Notes under the pieces: model-generated
What the model saw: the letters and a program-made list of their open reading frames with translations, nothing else
What the model was told of the DNA's origin: nothing
Databases searched by the model: none
Part shown: positions 1 to 9,681 of the stretch, one piece after another
Numbering within the stretch: position 1 is the stretch's first letter
How the letters are laid out: the number at the start of each line of letters is the position of its first letter
Translations under genes and position numbers: made by a program
DNA from: JACRIM01 sp038042195
Lineage (GTDB): Bacteria > Planctomycetota > Phycisphaerae > UBA1845 > UTPLA1
Reading direction: 5' to 3'
Assembly: GCA_038042195.1 (NCBI GenBank)
Contig: JBBTET010000046.1
Coordinates: forward strand, 1-41,692
Length of the DNA stretch: 41,692 bases

Positions 1-1382
1 TCGAGACGACCTCGCCGGCGAGCGACGAGACGACAGTAGAACTCGTTGGCATTCCGCCAAAACGTCAACGACGGACCGAAACGTCCGCGCCGCAGGCGCA
101 GACGAGTCGTCCAAAGCCCGCCCAAAAAAAGCACGATTGCCGTGATGCCCATGATCCAGGTGATGTGCCGGTCGATGTTCGGCCACGACGGAATGCCAAG
201 TAACCCTGTCGCCAGCAGCAACCCGGCAATGCTGGCAACATCATTGATGCCGAAGACGCGCCCGCGAATGTAGTCCGGCACGATACGCTGGAGAAACGAG
301 TTCACGCTCACCTGAATGCCCGCACCAAAAAAACCGATCAGGCCGATCCCGACGGCTGCGATCCATTGATTCCAACGAAGCGCGACGGCAAGCGACAACA
401 GCAGCCCGGACAGGCCGGAAAACTTGAGCGACCACGACATGGCCACCTCGCTCTTGAGTGCCGCCCCCATCACAGTCAACGCCAATGATCCGAGCAGTAA
501 GCCCAATCCGAGAATCCCCTGGTAAATGCCGATGTCACCGTAGCTGCCGCCGAACACGTCCTTGACCAGCGCGGGAATGATGCTGCGAACCACGGAGGCC
601 GCCGTCCAGAGGAGCATCGAAATCACGATGACCTCGGCGACGCGATGATGTTGCCGCACATAACGAAATGCCCCGGCCAGTTGCGCCAGCCCGCCCTCAC
701 TTGACCGCCCTTGCTGGTGCGTGAATCCCTTCACGCACCGCGCAGGCGGCCTCACGAAAAAAAGACACATCGCGCTCAGCACAAATGTCATCGCATCTAT
801 CTGAAAATTCGCCCGCACGCCGATGTTCGTCACCATCCACCCGCCAACCACTGCCGACGCAATACTCGCGATCATGCCCAGCCCGGCAGTGGATGCATTC
901 GCGCGAATGAGCTGGTCTGGATCGATGACCGTTGGTAATAGTGAGAGCCGGGCCGGCGAAAACAACGCCGCAAAGAGTCCACAGATCACCAGTGGTATCG
1001 TCGCCACCCAGATTGAGATGGTGCCGTCCGTCGCTCCCGGCGTGGACCAGTGATGAATGCCGGTGAGGATCGCCAGCATCTCAAACATCACCACCGCACG
1101 GATCAAGTCCGCCACGATCATGATCGCACGGCGAGGCAGCCGATCCGCGATCCACCCGCACACCGGCCCGAAGGCGAAGAACGGGGCCATGAACACGAAC
1201 AGCATGATCGCCTGCCGCCGGGTCACATCGGTGACGGAGGGGTCCAATGCGTTCTGCATCTTCAGCAACGCGAACTCGGACAGATGATCGCCAAACGCCG
1301 AGATGCCGTAGGCGACGAGCAGCAATAGGAAGTTCGTGTTGGCAAAGAGCGGTCGAGAGGAATCGGTGTGGCGAGAGGTCAT
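1..1382 (-). CDS. MFS transporter (C-terminus cut by window start)
   Basis: The frame opens with ATG at 1380-1382 and stays open to base 1, giving 460 visible codons. The protein has alternating hydrophobic helices: an N-terminal TM after residue 15, a loop with R-L-P-R-R typical of the MFS motif between TM2 and TM3, and repeated G/A-rich TMs. This is the organisation of the MFS_3/enterobactin-exporter-like family of about 12 TM proteins. The last visible residues are hydrophilic and Arg-rich, so the true C-terminus is probably just outside the window. Its start codon overlaps the stop of the upstream YkgJ-like gene (ATGA), so the two are probably translationally coupled. The substrate cannot be told from sequence; efflux of a small molecule is only the usual role of the family. 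Confidence 0.85.
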   Translation of the reverse strand, partial: MTSRHTDSSRPLFANTNFLLLLVAYGISAFGDHLSEFALLKMQNALDPSVTDVTRRQAIMLFVFMAPFFAFGPVCGWIADRLPRRAIMIVADLIRAVVMFEMLAILTGIHHWSTPGATDGTISIWVATIPLVICGLFAALFSPARLSLLPTVIDPDQLIRANASTAGLGMIASIASAVVGGWMVTNIGVRANFQIDAMTFVLSAMCLFFVRPPARCVKGFTHQQGRSSEGGLAQLAGAFRYVRQHHRVAEVIVISMLLWTAASVVRSIIPALVKDVFGGSYGDIGIYQGILGLGLLLGSLALTVMGAALKSEVAMSWSLKFSGLSGLLLSLAVALRWNQWIAAVGIGLIGFFGAGIQVSVNSFLQRIVPDYIRGRVFGINDVASIAGLLLATGLLGIPSWPNIDRHITWIMGITAIVLFLGGLWTTRLRLRRGRFGPSLTFWRNANEFYCRLVARRRGRL

Positions 1383-2626
1383 GGGCGTTCACTCGCCATG
1401 ATCGGATAGGCCCGAAGCAACCGCAAGAGACCGTCCTCATTTCGCAGATAGGTGACACGCAACTGGGCTGACTTCGCGCCAAGTTCTCGCGCCCGTCCTG
1501 CCGTGCGGTCGACGACACCCACGGCTCGCATCAGATCATCGAAGCAAAACTTATCGCGCCCGTCCTTTGCCGCGTGATACCGAGCCAGCCACCCGATGGT
1601 CGCGACGGCAAGAAGTAACGCGCACAATCCATCGAGAACGGGCCGACCGTAGTACGCTGAACCGAACGCCGAGCGACAAGCAATCCTCGCGCGAAGGTAC
1701 CTCGTGAGCAGTCGTTGAGACTCAGCCGCTTCGTCGCCCAGCGGCGGCTTCACGTCATCCACGCGCGCTGCGGCAACATCGGTCGCATTCGCAATGAGCC
1801 GCGACCGTTGAAACTGCCCCCATCGATATCGAAGCGACGAGATGAACGACGCCCGCGCCTGCGTCAGTGTGATGTGCTCCATGTGTGCGAAGACATTCTG
1901 CCGCAGCAGCTTGCGTTGCCGTGCATCGGCGGGCGGCAGGTCCGTCACCATGGACGATGACTCTTCCATCAGCAGATCGAGCAACTCCGTGAATCGCTGA
2001 TCACGAACGTCGTCGAGCCGGGCCTGACGCAGCGTCTCGACGAGGTTGCACATCGAGGCAAGCCGAGCGTCGAGCGGGACCTGCTCCGCCACAACAACGC
2101 GATCCAGCCGTTTCACCAAGGCGTCAAGCTCTTGCTCACTCAGCGGTCGCGATGCCGTGAGCGCAACCGTCGAACTCGACGTAGCGAACTGCCCCGGCAT
2201 CTGCTCACCCATCGAGCGCGCCAACGCGTTGAGCGCAGGCCGATGCGAAGACAACGGCGTCCCTTCACTTCGCGCCACCGTCGGACAATCAAATCGAATC
2301 CCCACGCGCACCCCGCCCCCGCCCGGCTCCAACGTAAACGGATAAAGCTGACACGCCAGCGGCTTGGCTTCCGCCCCATGCTCCGCATGAATCCGGCACT
2401 TGCCGTCGGCCGTCAGAAACACGCACCCCCCGTCGGCCCGGTGGTTCAACACCGTCTCCCGCCCCAGCGTCACATACGCAGGCCCCTCGATCCGCCTCGC
2501 CCAGTTCTGCCGATCAATCTTCTCGCGGTCCAGCCGGGTCAAATGCACGACGAGGTCGCGACAACAGTTCGTGCAACCACGGCAGTCGAAACGCTGACCC
2601 GGAACATCGGCGAGGAACAGGTTCAT
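1379..2626 (-). CDS. YkgJ-family Cys-cluster (metal-chelating) protein
   Basis: A 415-residue protein. Near the N-terminus lies C15-xx-C18-xx-C21-C22, followed by C68, C77 and C92 in a GGCVFL...GKCRIH...ACQLYPF context. This is the CxxCxxCC signature of the YkgJ/FliB-like zinc- or iron-chelating domain (UPF0153). The remaining ~300 residues are helical, with a hydrophobic stretch near residues 330-350 (ALLLAVATIGWLA), and are not recognised. The frame stays open upstream to 2770, but ATG at 2626 is preferred: the extra upstream residues look like translated intergenic repeat, and the domain starts 12 residues after this Met. The stop overlaps the MFS start, implying an operon. The biochemical role of the family is poorly defined. 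Confidence 0.82.
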   Translation of the reverse strand: MNLFLADVPGQRFDCRGCTNCCRDLVVHLTRLDREKIDRQNWARRIEGPAYVTLGRETVLNHRADGGCVFLTADGKCRIHAEHGAEAKPLACQLYPFTLEPGGGGVRVGIRFDCPTVARSEGTPLSSHRPALNALARSMGEQMPGQFATSSSTVALTASRPLSEQELDALVKRLDRVVVAEQVPLDARLASMCNLVETLRQARLDDVRDQRFTELLDLLMEESSSMVTDLPPADARQRKLLRQNVFAHMEHITLTQARASFISSLRYRWGQFQRSRLIANATDVAAARVDDVKPPLGDEAAESQRLLTRYLRARIACRSAFGSAYYGRPVLDGLCALLLAVATIGWLARYHAAKDGRDKFCFDDLMRAVGVVDRTAGRARELGAKSAQLRVTYLRNEDGLLRLLRAYPIMASERP

Positions 2627-2665
2627 CGCGGCGAATGATACCCACCGGATCGGGATGCGCCCCGC

Positions 2666-2703
2666 CCAGGCGAGGTGTACCGCCCGACCAGGCGAGGTGT
2701 ACC
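2666..2703. repeat. Tandem 16-bp direct repeat in a divergent promoter region
   Basis: Two identical copies of CCAGGCGAGGTGTACC lie at 2666-2681 and 2688-2703, 22 bp start to start (about two helical turns). They sit between the divergent YkgJ-like gene (starts 2626, -) and NCS1 permease (starts 2769, +). Each copy ends in the near-palindrome GGTGTACC. Helical phasing and position suit a regulator binding site, but this is inference. Confidence 0.6.
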
Positions 2704-2768
2704 ACTTGAGAATGGTGCATCGACGGCCAATTCGTGATATATCTTCCGTCCGTCGAAAGGCCCTTCGC

Positions 2769-4304
<1,536 letters not shown>

Positions 4305-4322
<18 letters not shown>

Positions 4323-5384
4323 ATTTGCTGCTCGACGCTGCCTACCGACGACCACCGGTACGGTCCACGCCAAGACCAGCACCAACCCCACCGCATACAA
4401 ATGCCGCACCGACGGCGGATTCGCCGCGAACACGCCGCTGATCGCCCGGCCCACCGGCTCACCGATCGCCGCGCCGAACAACTCCCTCGGCCCCTCGGAC
4501 ACCGTGCGGATGAACCGCCGCCGCGCCATGCCGAGCGGGTCGAGGATCGACGCCACGCCCGCCGCATCGAAATACCCCGCGACATTCACGCGCGGTAGGC
4601 CGAACGGATCATCACCCACGTCGAGCGAACCGGGGTCCGATGTGAACACCGCCTCATAGCCCGCCTCCTTCGCCTTGCGCAGGACGCGAGCGTCGTGGTG
4701 ATTCCCCGGAACGGCCATGCTGCGCACCGCGCGCCCCGTGACTTTGGCCAGCACCATGCGCGACGCCGTCAGCTCAACAAGCAAATCGTCATCCGACATC
4801 TCGCGCATCGACCGATGCGACATGCCATGCGCCTGCACGTCAAACGCCGCCGGGTCGAGTGCCTGAATCTCCTCGTTGGTCAGCCGTCGCTGCCGTGGAT
4901 GGCCCTGCGAAAAGACGTGCGCATTCTCATCGCCGGTGACAAAGAGCGCGGCCTTCATGCCGTACTCCTGCAACAACGGCTGCGCCCGCGTGAGCGTGCT
5001 GAGATAGCCGTCGTCGATGGTGAGCAGGACGGCCTTGTCGGTCAACGGTGCCTTGCCTTGCAAATAGGCCATGCACTCATCCAACGACAGCGTGCGATAC
5101 CCCCCATCGCGCAGCCAGCGCAGGTGCTCCTCGAAACGGTCGGTCGGGATGGCATAGAATCGATCCTCCCCGCGCAGCGTTTCATACTCGGCCGGTGTGA
5201 CGAACCGGTGATACATCAGACAAACCACGCGCGGCCCGCTGACCTCGTCGGTGTAGGCGTAGGCGAACAGCCCGATGGCAAGCACTATGATCATCGTGAC
5301 CAACATCGCCGCAAGCATCCACGCGGAGCGGAGCATACGAATCGAGCGAGGTCGGTTGTCAGACGTAATCCGATTCACTTGCAT
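4305..5384 (-). CDS. Membrane-anchored polysaccharide deacetylase
   Basis: A 359-residue protein. A TM segment lies at about residues 19-43, then comes a NodB-homology domain. The first catalytic motif is TIDDGY (122-127; canonical TFDDG, with Asp base and metal Asp). The metal-binding H-x3-H is HGMSH (186-190). PLLQEYGMKAALFVTG between them is typical of carbohydrate esterase family 4. A second hydrophobic segment lies near the C-terminus (about 328-346). Both ends are probably membrane-anchored with the catalytic domain outside. The likely substrate is an N- or O-acetylated cell-envelope glycan. No clear Shine-Dalgarno was seen for ATG 5384, and Met17 (5336) is an alternative start. The 3' end overlaps the NCS1 gene. 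Confidence 0.88.
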
Positions 5385-5545
5385 ATCATAGATCGAAGTT
5401 CAAAGACCTGTTTTACGAATGACTTGGGATCCCTCACTTCGGTTATTAACGACGCAACGCATCTTAAATTGTCCATAAGTTCTCTCTACTCAACACGTCC
5501 ACAACTCTCTGCCTAGTCACTGGTTACATAAACTGTCAATCGCCA

Positions 5546-5581
5546 GGCACGCATCTTGCTACCTAAAACGACGGAGGTGCC
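5546..5581 (+). promoter_or_regulatory. Possible SD-sequestering stem upstream of the kinase-like gene
   Basis: GGCAC at 5546-5550 can pair with GTGCC at 5577-5581, and ACCT at 5561-5564 can pair with AGGT at 5575-5578. Both pairings involve the strong Shine-Dalgarno GGAGGTG (5573-5579) that serves ATG 5584. The stems are short (4-5 bp), so this is weak structural evidence of translational control. Confidence 0.25.
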
Positions 5582-5583
5582 AC

Positions 5584-6297
5584 ATGGCCCATGCAACCCA
5601 CACCCATTCTCGGGAAATCGATGCCCAAATCGAACGACAGATTCGCAACTGGGAGCTTGCCCGGCAGCAGAAAACAGAACCCACCACGAGTGTCGAGAGG
5701 CCGGTGGAGGAGTTCATCGCCATCTCGCGCGCCGCCGGGCTGCCCGCCGACGACATCGCCACTGCGCTGCATGAGCGGGTGGGTTGGCCCGTCTTCGACA
5801 AGGAAATCCTGCAAGCCATGAGCGGCGACGACGTCTATCGAAAGCGGCTCTACGCCACCATGGACGAACGCGACTTGTCCTGGCTGGAGGAGTGCCTGCG
5901 AGCCATTGGCGTGGACCGATACTCGGCGAGAAATGATTACTTCCATCGCCTGCGTGAAACGGTCCTGGCATTGGCACGACAGAGTCACGCGATCTTCGTG
6001 GGCCGCGCCGCAGACCTGATCCTTCCGGGCAACGTCGGAATGCGCATCCGTCTGTCCGCGTCGCACGACTTCTGCGTAAGGCAATACGCAGCGCGAGCCG
6101 GTGTGTCACCTAGCGCCGCCGAACAGGCGGTCGAGGAACTGGAACGCGAACGCGCCAAGTTCTTCCTCAACCACTTCGGCGTAGAGGCCTCCGAACCGAC
6201 GCGCCACGACCTTATCCTCAACATGGAACGCTTCACGGCCGAACAGGCGGTCGATGTGATCCTCGCGGCCCTGCGCCTGCGAGGTGTGAAACCGTAA
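5584..6297 (+). CDS. Cytidylate-kinase-like family protein, degenerate P-loop
   Basis: A 237-residue protein with a strong Shine-Dalgarno (GGAGGTG) just upstream. It follows the Cytidylate_kin2 layout: a beta strand FIAISR (44-49), VGWPVFDKEIL (66-76), AIFVGRAADLIL (canonical VGRGA), MRIRLSA, and the late helix with ERERAKFFLNHFGV followed by HDLILNMERF. Active relatives have a Gly-rich P-loop (GSGGR-like) directly after ISR. Here that segment is AAGLPADDIA (50-59), with no P-loop Lys and only one Gly. It may be a nucleotide-kinase-fold protein that has lost normal ATP binding. The first 40 residues are a polar extension. A DUF4405 membrane protein follows 33 bp downstream. Cytoplasmic; the substrate is unknown. 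Confidence 0.78.
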   Translation: MAHATHTHSREIDAQIERQIRNWELARQQKTEPTTSVERPVEEFIAISRAAGLPADDIATALHERVGWPVFDKEILQAMSGDDVYRKRLYATMDERDLSWLEECLRAIGVDRYSARNDYFHRLRETVLALARQSHAIFVGRAADLILPGNVGMRIRLSASHDFCVRQYAARAGVSPSAAEQAVEELERERAKFFLNHFGVEASEPTRHDLILNMERFTAEQAVDVILAALRLRGVKP

Positions 6298-6330
6298 TCT
6301 TGGTCGGATGTTAACGAGCGAGGGCATGCG

Positions 6331-6783
6331 ATGCGACGAAGTACCCTCAATCTTGTAGTCGATGCGGTGACCCTGCTGATCATGCTGGCTGTCGCGGCGA
6401 CAGGACTCATTTTGCGATACGTGCTGCCGCCGGGCAGTCGCGGTGGCGCGGGGCTGCGCCTTTGGGAGTGGACGCGACATGACTGGGGTGACTTCCACTT
6501 TTATTTCATCACTGGGATGGCAGGCTTGTTGCTGCTTCACATAACGTTACATTGGGCGTGGATCTGCGGCGTCCTTCGAGCGATGTTGCGGAGACCATCC
6601 GCATCGAGCATCGGGCGCGGATCGCGATGGAACAGCCTCTACGGCGGAATCACTTTTGCGATCCTTGTCGGTGCAGTGGCCGGATTCCTTTGGTTCGCGT
6701 CTCTCCACGTCGAGGGCTACGCCGATGGCGGTCGCGAGGAATCTGATCATCGTGCAGGACAGCAATGGCGCGGCGGACGATAA
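6331..6783 (+). CDS. DUF4405 membrane protein (cytochrome b-like)
   Basis: A 150-residue integral membrane protein. TM1 is at about residues 8-30 and ends in RYVLPPG. Then come the family's W-x-W-x-R-H-D-W-G-D-F-H segment, TM2 with paired histidines (LLHITLHW), and a third TM after a basic loop (RWNSLYGGITFAILVGAVAGF). NL-x-x-DA-x-TLL at the start, RHDWGDFH and LLHxxLHW are hallmarks of DUF4405, whose His pairs suggest a small b-type cytochrome fold. The C-terminus after residue 130 is hydrophilic and its reading is less certain. It is probably co-transcribed with the kinase-like gene 33 bp upstream. Heme binding is inferred, not shown. Confidence 0.75.
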   Translation: MRRSTLNLVVDAVTLLIMLAVAATGLILRYVLPPGSRGGAGLRLWEWTRHDWGDFHFYFITGMAGLLLLHITLHWAWICGVLRAMLRRPSASSIGRGSRWNSLYGGITFAILVGAVAGFLWFASLHVEGYADGGREESDHRAGQQWRGGR

Positions 6784-6810
6784 AAAGCACCCCCGTCGGT
6801 TCGAGATGGC

Positions 6811-7791
6811 CTACTTGCCGGTGACGCGATTCTCATCGCGGCCTATCGCGAGGATTTCTTTTTCCACCCTCGCCCACGCCGCTGACGTCGGCGCGACGAC
6901 CTCAAAGTGTCCCGCGTCCGGCAGTTCAACATATCGAGCCGAGTCCCCCGATTTGCTCGCCGCTTCCGCATGAGCCTTGCCATGCCCAAACGGTACGGCC
7001 TGATCCCGTGCCCCACTGATGCACACCTGCGGCACGCCAATTGGAAGCAACTTCGTCGGCGATGCATCGCGATACCGATCCGGCACCTCCTTCGGTGCGC
7101 CACCCAGCAGCCGCCGAATCGTATCCTCTCCGCACGCGTGCTTCGGGTCCGCGCCGAACGTCACAAGATCACCCGGCCCCGACAGGTTCACGGCCCCCGC
7201 CACGCGCAGCGGATTGTCAACGCGAATCGCGCTGTCCTTCCCCAACCGATGTCGCGCCGCCACCCACAGTGCCAGATGCCCGCCCGCCGAGTGACCGGCA
7301 ACGACGACGCGATCCAAATCCAGCGAATACTGTTTCGCTATCGTTCGAAGATGATCCGTCGCCCGCCCCACATCGAGAAACGTTCTCGGCCATCCCCCGC
7401 CCGCATCACCAATCCGCCGATACTCGATGTTCCACGTCGCCACGCCCTTCTTCGTGAGCGCCTCCGCCATCGGTGAGAAGTACGTCAGGTCCGCCACCTC
7501 GGCCAACCAGCACCCGCCATGAATCAACACAACGACCGGATACGGTCCCTTGCCCTCCGGCACGCGCAGTTCCCCAAACTGCTGTGGCCCCTCGCCATAC
7601 GCAATCCGCGCCGTCGGCGTTGCCACCTTGAGTGCCAGTACCTCATTAAAGGACATCAACATTCCGGGCCTCCGCGAAACTTCGCCGCGCTTCTGCGCAG
7701 GTCGCGTTGTCGGTTCATCGCTATAAGAAATGGGGGACCATACCAACGCCCCCAGCAATACGCATAATATAGCGATCATTGTGCGGGCCAT
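6811..7791 (-). CDS. Secreted alpha/beta hydrolase (esterase/lipase-like)
   Basis: A 326-residue protein with an N-terminal signal peptide (residues 1-24, ending ISYSD). Its fold features are those of the BD-FAE/hormone-sensitive-lipase-like group. HGG (91-93) forms the oxyanion hole, and GHSAGG (166-171) places the nucleophile at Ser168. Asp263 (GARDQAVP) and His295 (DAGHFE) complete a Ser-Asp-His triad. It is preceded by AGGAG 5-6 bases before the ATG. It is likely a periplasmic or exported carboxylic-ester hydrolase acting on small esters or acetylated sugars; the substrate is not deducible. It lies 116 bp downstream of the GT2 gene on the same strand, separated by a hairpin. Confidence 0.88.
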   Translation of the reverse strand: MARTMIAILCVLLGALVWSPISYSDEPTTRPAQKRGEVSRRPGMLMSFNEVLALKVATPTARIAYGEGPQQFGELRVPEGKGPYPVVVLIHGGCWLAEVADLTYFSPMAEALTKKGVATWNIEYRRIGDAGGGWPRTFLDVGRATDHLRTIAKQYSLDLDRVVVAGHSAGGHLALWVAARHRLGKDSAIRVDNPLRVAGAVNLSGPGDLVTFGADPKHACGEDTIRRLLGGAPKEVPDRYRDASPTKLLPIGVPQVCISGARDQAVPFGHGKAHAEAASKSGDSARYVELPDAGHFEVVAPTSAAWARVEKEILAIGRDENRVTGK

Positions 7792-7809
7792 GGGATTCTC
7801 CTGAATTCA

Positions 7810-7845
7810 GCAATCCCCAATCGACGCGCATCCATTGGAGATTGC
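7810..7845 (-). promoter_or_regulatory. Stem-loop between the GT2 and hydrolase genes
   Basis: GCAATC (7810-7815) pairs with GATTGC (7840-7845). After a C/A mismatch, CCAAT (7817-7821) pairs with ATTGG (7834-7838), leaving a 12-nt loop. The perfect palindrome CTGAATTCAG (7801-7810) abuts it and runs into the Shine-Dalgarno of the hydrolase. There is no T-run, so it could be a processing or stability element, or a weak terminator of the GT2 transcript. Confidence 0.4.
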
Positions 7846-7907
7846 GGAACACAGGAGATGCATAGAGGCTGATATTGATCACAGGAATCAACACCGCCAC
7901 GAGTGTG

Positions 7908-9446
7908 TCACCGAATAGTCTCAACTGCGGGCCGTACCAATTCCGCGCCGGCCGCGCGGGACGCCTGATACCGCCCATAGAAGGTCAGCATGGCCACATA
8001 GAAATAGCCGACCGTGAACAGGCACATGAAGAATAGCCCCAGCCACATCTTCTCTTGAACCGTGTAGGCCACGCAGCCGACCATATAGAAGGCCATGAAG
8101 AGTTCGCACCACGCCTGCACGCGCTTCGGATCAAGACGGTTCTTGTGGGCATTGCCCTTCCAACTCTGGTTGTCCATCCCCCCCGAGCCGAACTTCGGCG
8201 TTCGGACAAACTCCGAGTTCTTCCCGAAGAAGCCCTCGAAGGCGGCCCTCGCATTATTGATGGACACGCCCGCCCCGAGCGCCATCAAAAACGGCAGATA
8301 CTTCAAACTATCCGACCATGTACGAAAAATCTCGCGCTGCCCGCAAACATAGAAACTACTCGCCGAAAACGTCGCGATCAGAATCAACGACCCATCGAAC
8401 AGCACGCGCATCGGCACGTTGTTGCCCAGGAGGTGCGTCTTCAGTACCAGCATCGGCATCAACATGATCGTCAGCAGCATAATCAAGAAGTAACTCACGC
8501 AACCCGTCAGATGGAAAAACGCCTCCGTCTTGATTCGCCACGGCAATCGGCTGCGAAGGATCATCGGCAACAGCTTCCGACACGTCTGCGCGCCGCCCTT
8601 GGCCCAACGATGCTGCTGGCTCTTGAATGCGTTCATCTCCGGCGGCAACTCGGCCGGGCTGGTCACTTCCTGCAAATACACGAACTTCCAACCCTTGAGC
8701 TGCGCCCGATAGGAAAGATCCAAATCCTCCGTCAGTGTGTCATGCTGCCAGCCACCCGCGTCGGCGATGCACGTCTTCCGCCACATGCCTGCCGTGCCGT
8801 TGAAGCTCATGAAGCGCCCCGACCAGTTGCGGGCTGCGTGTTCGATGACGAAGTGGCCGTCGAGCAGGATGGCCTGCGTTTTTGTCAACAGCGACTGATC
8901 GCGGTTGATGTGCTCCCACCGCGCCTGCACCATGCCAACCTTCGGATCAACGAAATGATCCACCAGATGATCTAGAATGTCCGTCGGCGGAATGAAGTCG
9001 GCGTCGAAGATCAGCACCAAGTCGCCCGTGGCCGTCTTGAGGCCGTGCTCCAACGCGCCGGCCTTGTAGCCTTCGCGGTTGTCCCGATGGATGAAGACGA
9101 CGTTATGACCCTTCGCACGCATGTCGTCGCTGGCCTGACGGGCAATGTCCACGGTCTCATCCGTGGAATCGTCCAGCACCTGTATTTCAATAAGATCACG
9201 CGGGTACTTAATCTTGCAGGCATTCTCTATCACCCGGCGGGCCACGAACTGCTCGTTGAACATCGGTAGCTGCACCGTCACCCGGGGACGCACAAGAAAG
9301 CACGCCTGCTTCTGGGCCATGTTCCGGCGATACTTGTAGTACAGGTAAACGAGTTGGTACCGATGCACGCCATACATGGCCAGCGCGATGCACACTGTGA
9401 AATGAGTAACCAGCAATGCGTAATGCCAGGGGCTTAGCTCAGTCAT
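7908..9446 (-). CDS. Processive family 2 glycosyltransferase (cellulose synthase-like)
   Basis: A 512-residue membrane glycosyltransferase. An N-terminal TM (about 8-30) precedes a GT-A domain with VTVQLPMFNE, DDS (92-94), the metal-binding DAD (148-150), catalytic Asp in TEDLD (239-243) and the acceptor-binding QQHRW (277-281, QxxRW type). A C-terminal block of about four TMs follows (starting near 308). These are the D,D,D,QxxRW hallmarks of processive beta-glycan synthases such as CslA or glucomannan synthases. It probably polymerises a sugar nucleotide at the inner membrane and threads the glycan outward. No PilZ domain is visible. Expression from a TTGACA-N18-TAAAAT promoter upstream is likely. 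Confidence 0.9.
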   Translation of the reverse strand: MTELSPWHYALLVTHFTVCIALAMYGVHRYQLVYLYYKYRRNMAQKQACFLVRPRVTVQLPMFNEQFVARRVIENACKIKYPRDLIEIQVLDDSTDETVDIARQASDDMRAKGHNVVFIHRDNREGYKAGALEHGLKTATGDLVLIFDADFIPPTDILDHLVDHFVDPKVGMVQARWEHINRDQSLLTKTQAILLDGHFVIEHAARNWSGRFMSFNGTAGMWRKTCIADAGGWQHDTLTEDLDLSYRAQLKGWKFVYLQEVTSPAELPPEMNAFKSQQHRWAKGGAQTCRKLLPMILRSRLPWRIKTEAFFHLTGCVSYFLIMLLTIMLMPMLVLKTHLLGNNVPMRVLFDGSLILIATFSASSFYVCGQREIFRTWSDSLKYLPFLMALGAGVSINNARAAFEGFFGKNSEFVRTPKFGSGGMDNQSWKGNAHKNRLDPKRVQAWCELFMAFYMVGCVAYTVQEKMWLGLFFMCLFTVGYFYVAMLTFYGRYQASRAAGAELVRPAVETIR

Positions 9447-9520
9447 GATCGCTTGTCGTGAATCGGGGCCGTCGGCGCGGGCGTGTCCCGCGAAGGGTCG
9501 TCATGTTCCTATCCAAGCGG

Positions 9521-9550
9521 ATTTTAGGTGCTCGCATTTGATCTTGTCAA
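9521..9550 (-). promoter_or_regulatory. Sigma70-type promoter for the GT2 gene
   Basis: Read on the minus strand, a perfect -35 TTGACA (9550-9545) is followed after 18 bp by a -10 TAAAAT (9526-9521). The predicted start of transcription is near 9513, leaving a leader of about 65 nt to ATG 9446. This is the best consensus promoter I found in the window. Confidence 0.65.
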
Positions 9551-9681
9551 ATAAACGAAATCGCCGGACCCATCCAGGCCATCCCCATGCACAATTGTCC
9601 CTCTCCTCGAATATTGTGAACGTTCGGCATAACATTTCCGTACACCGATAACAACGTCCCACTGCCCACAAGGCCACACTC

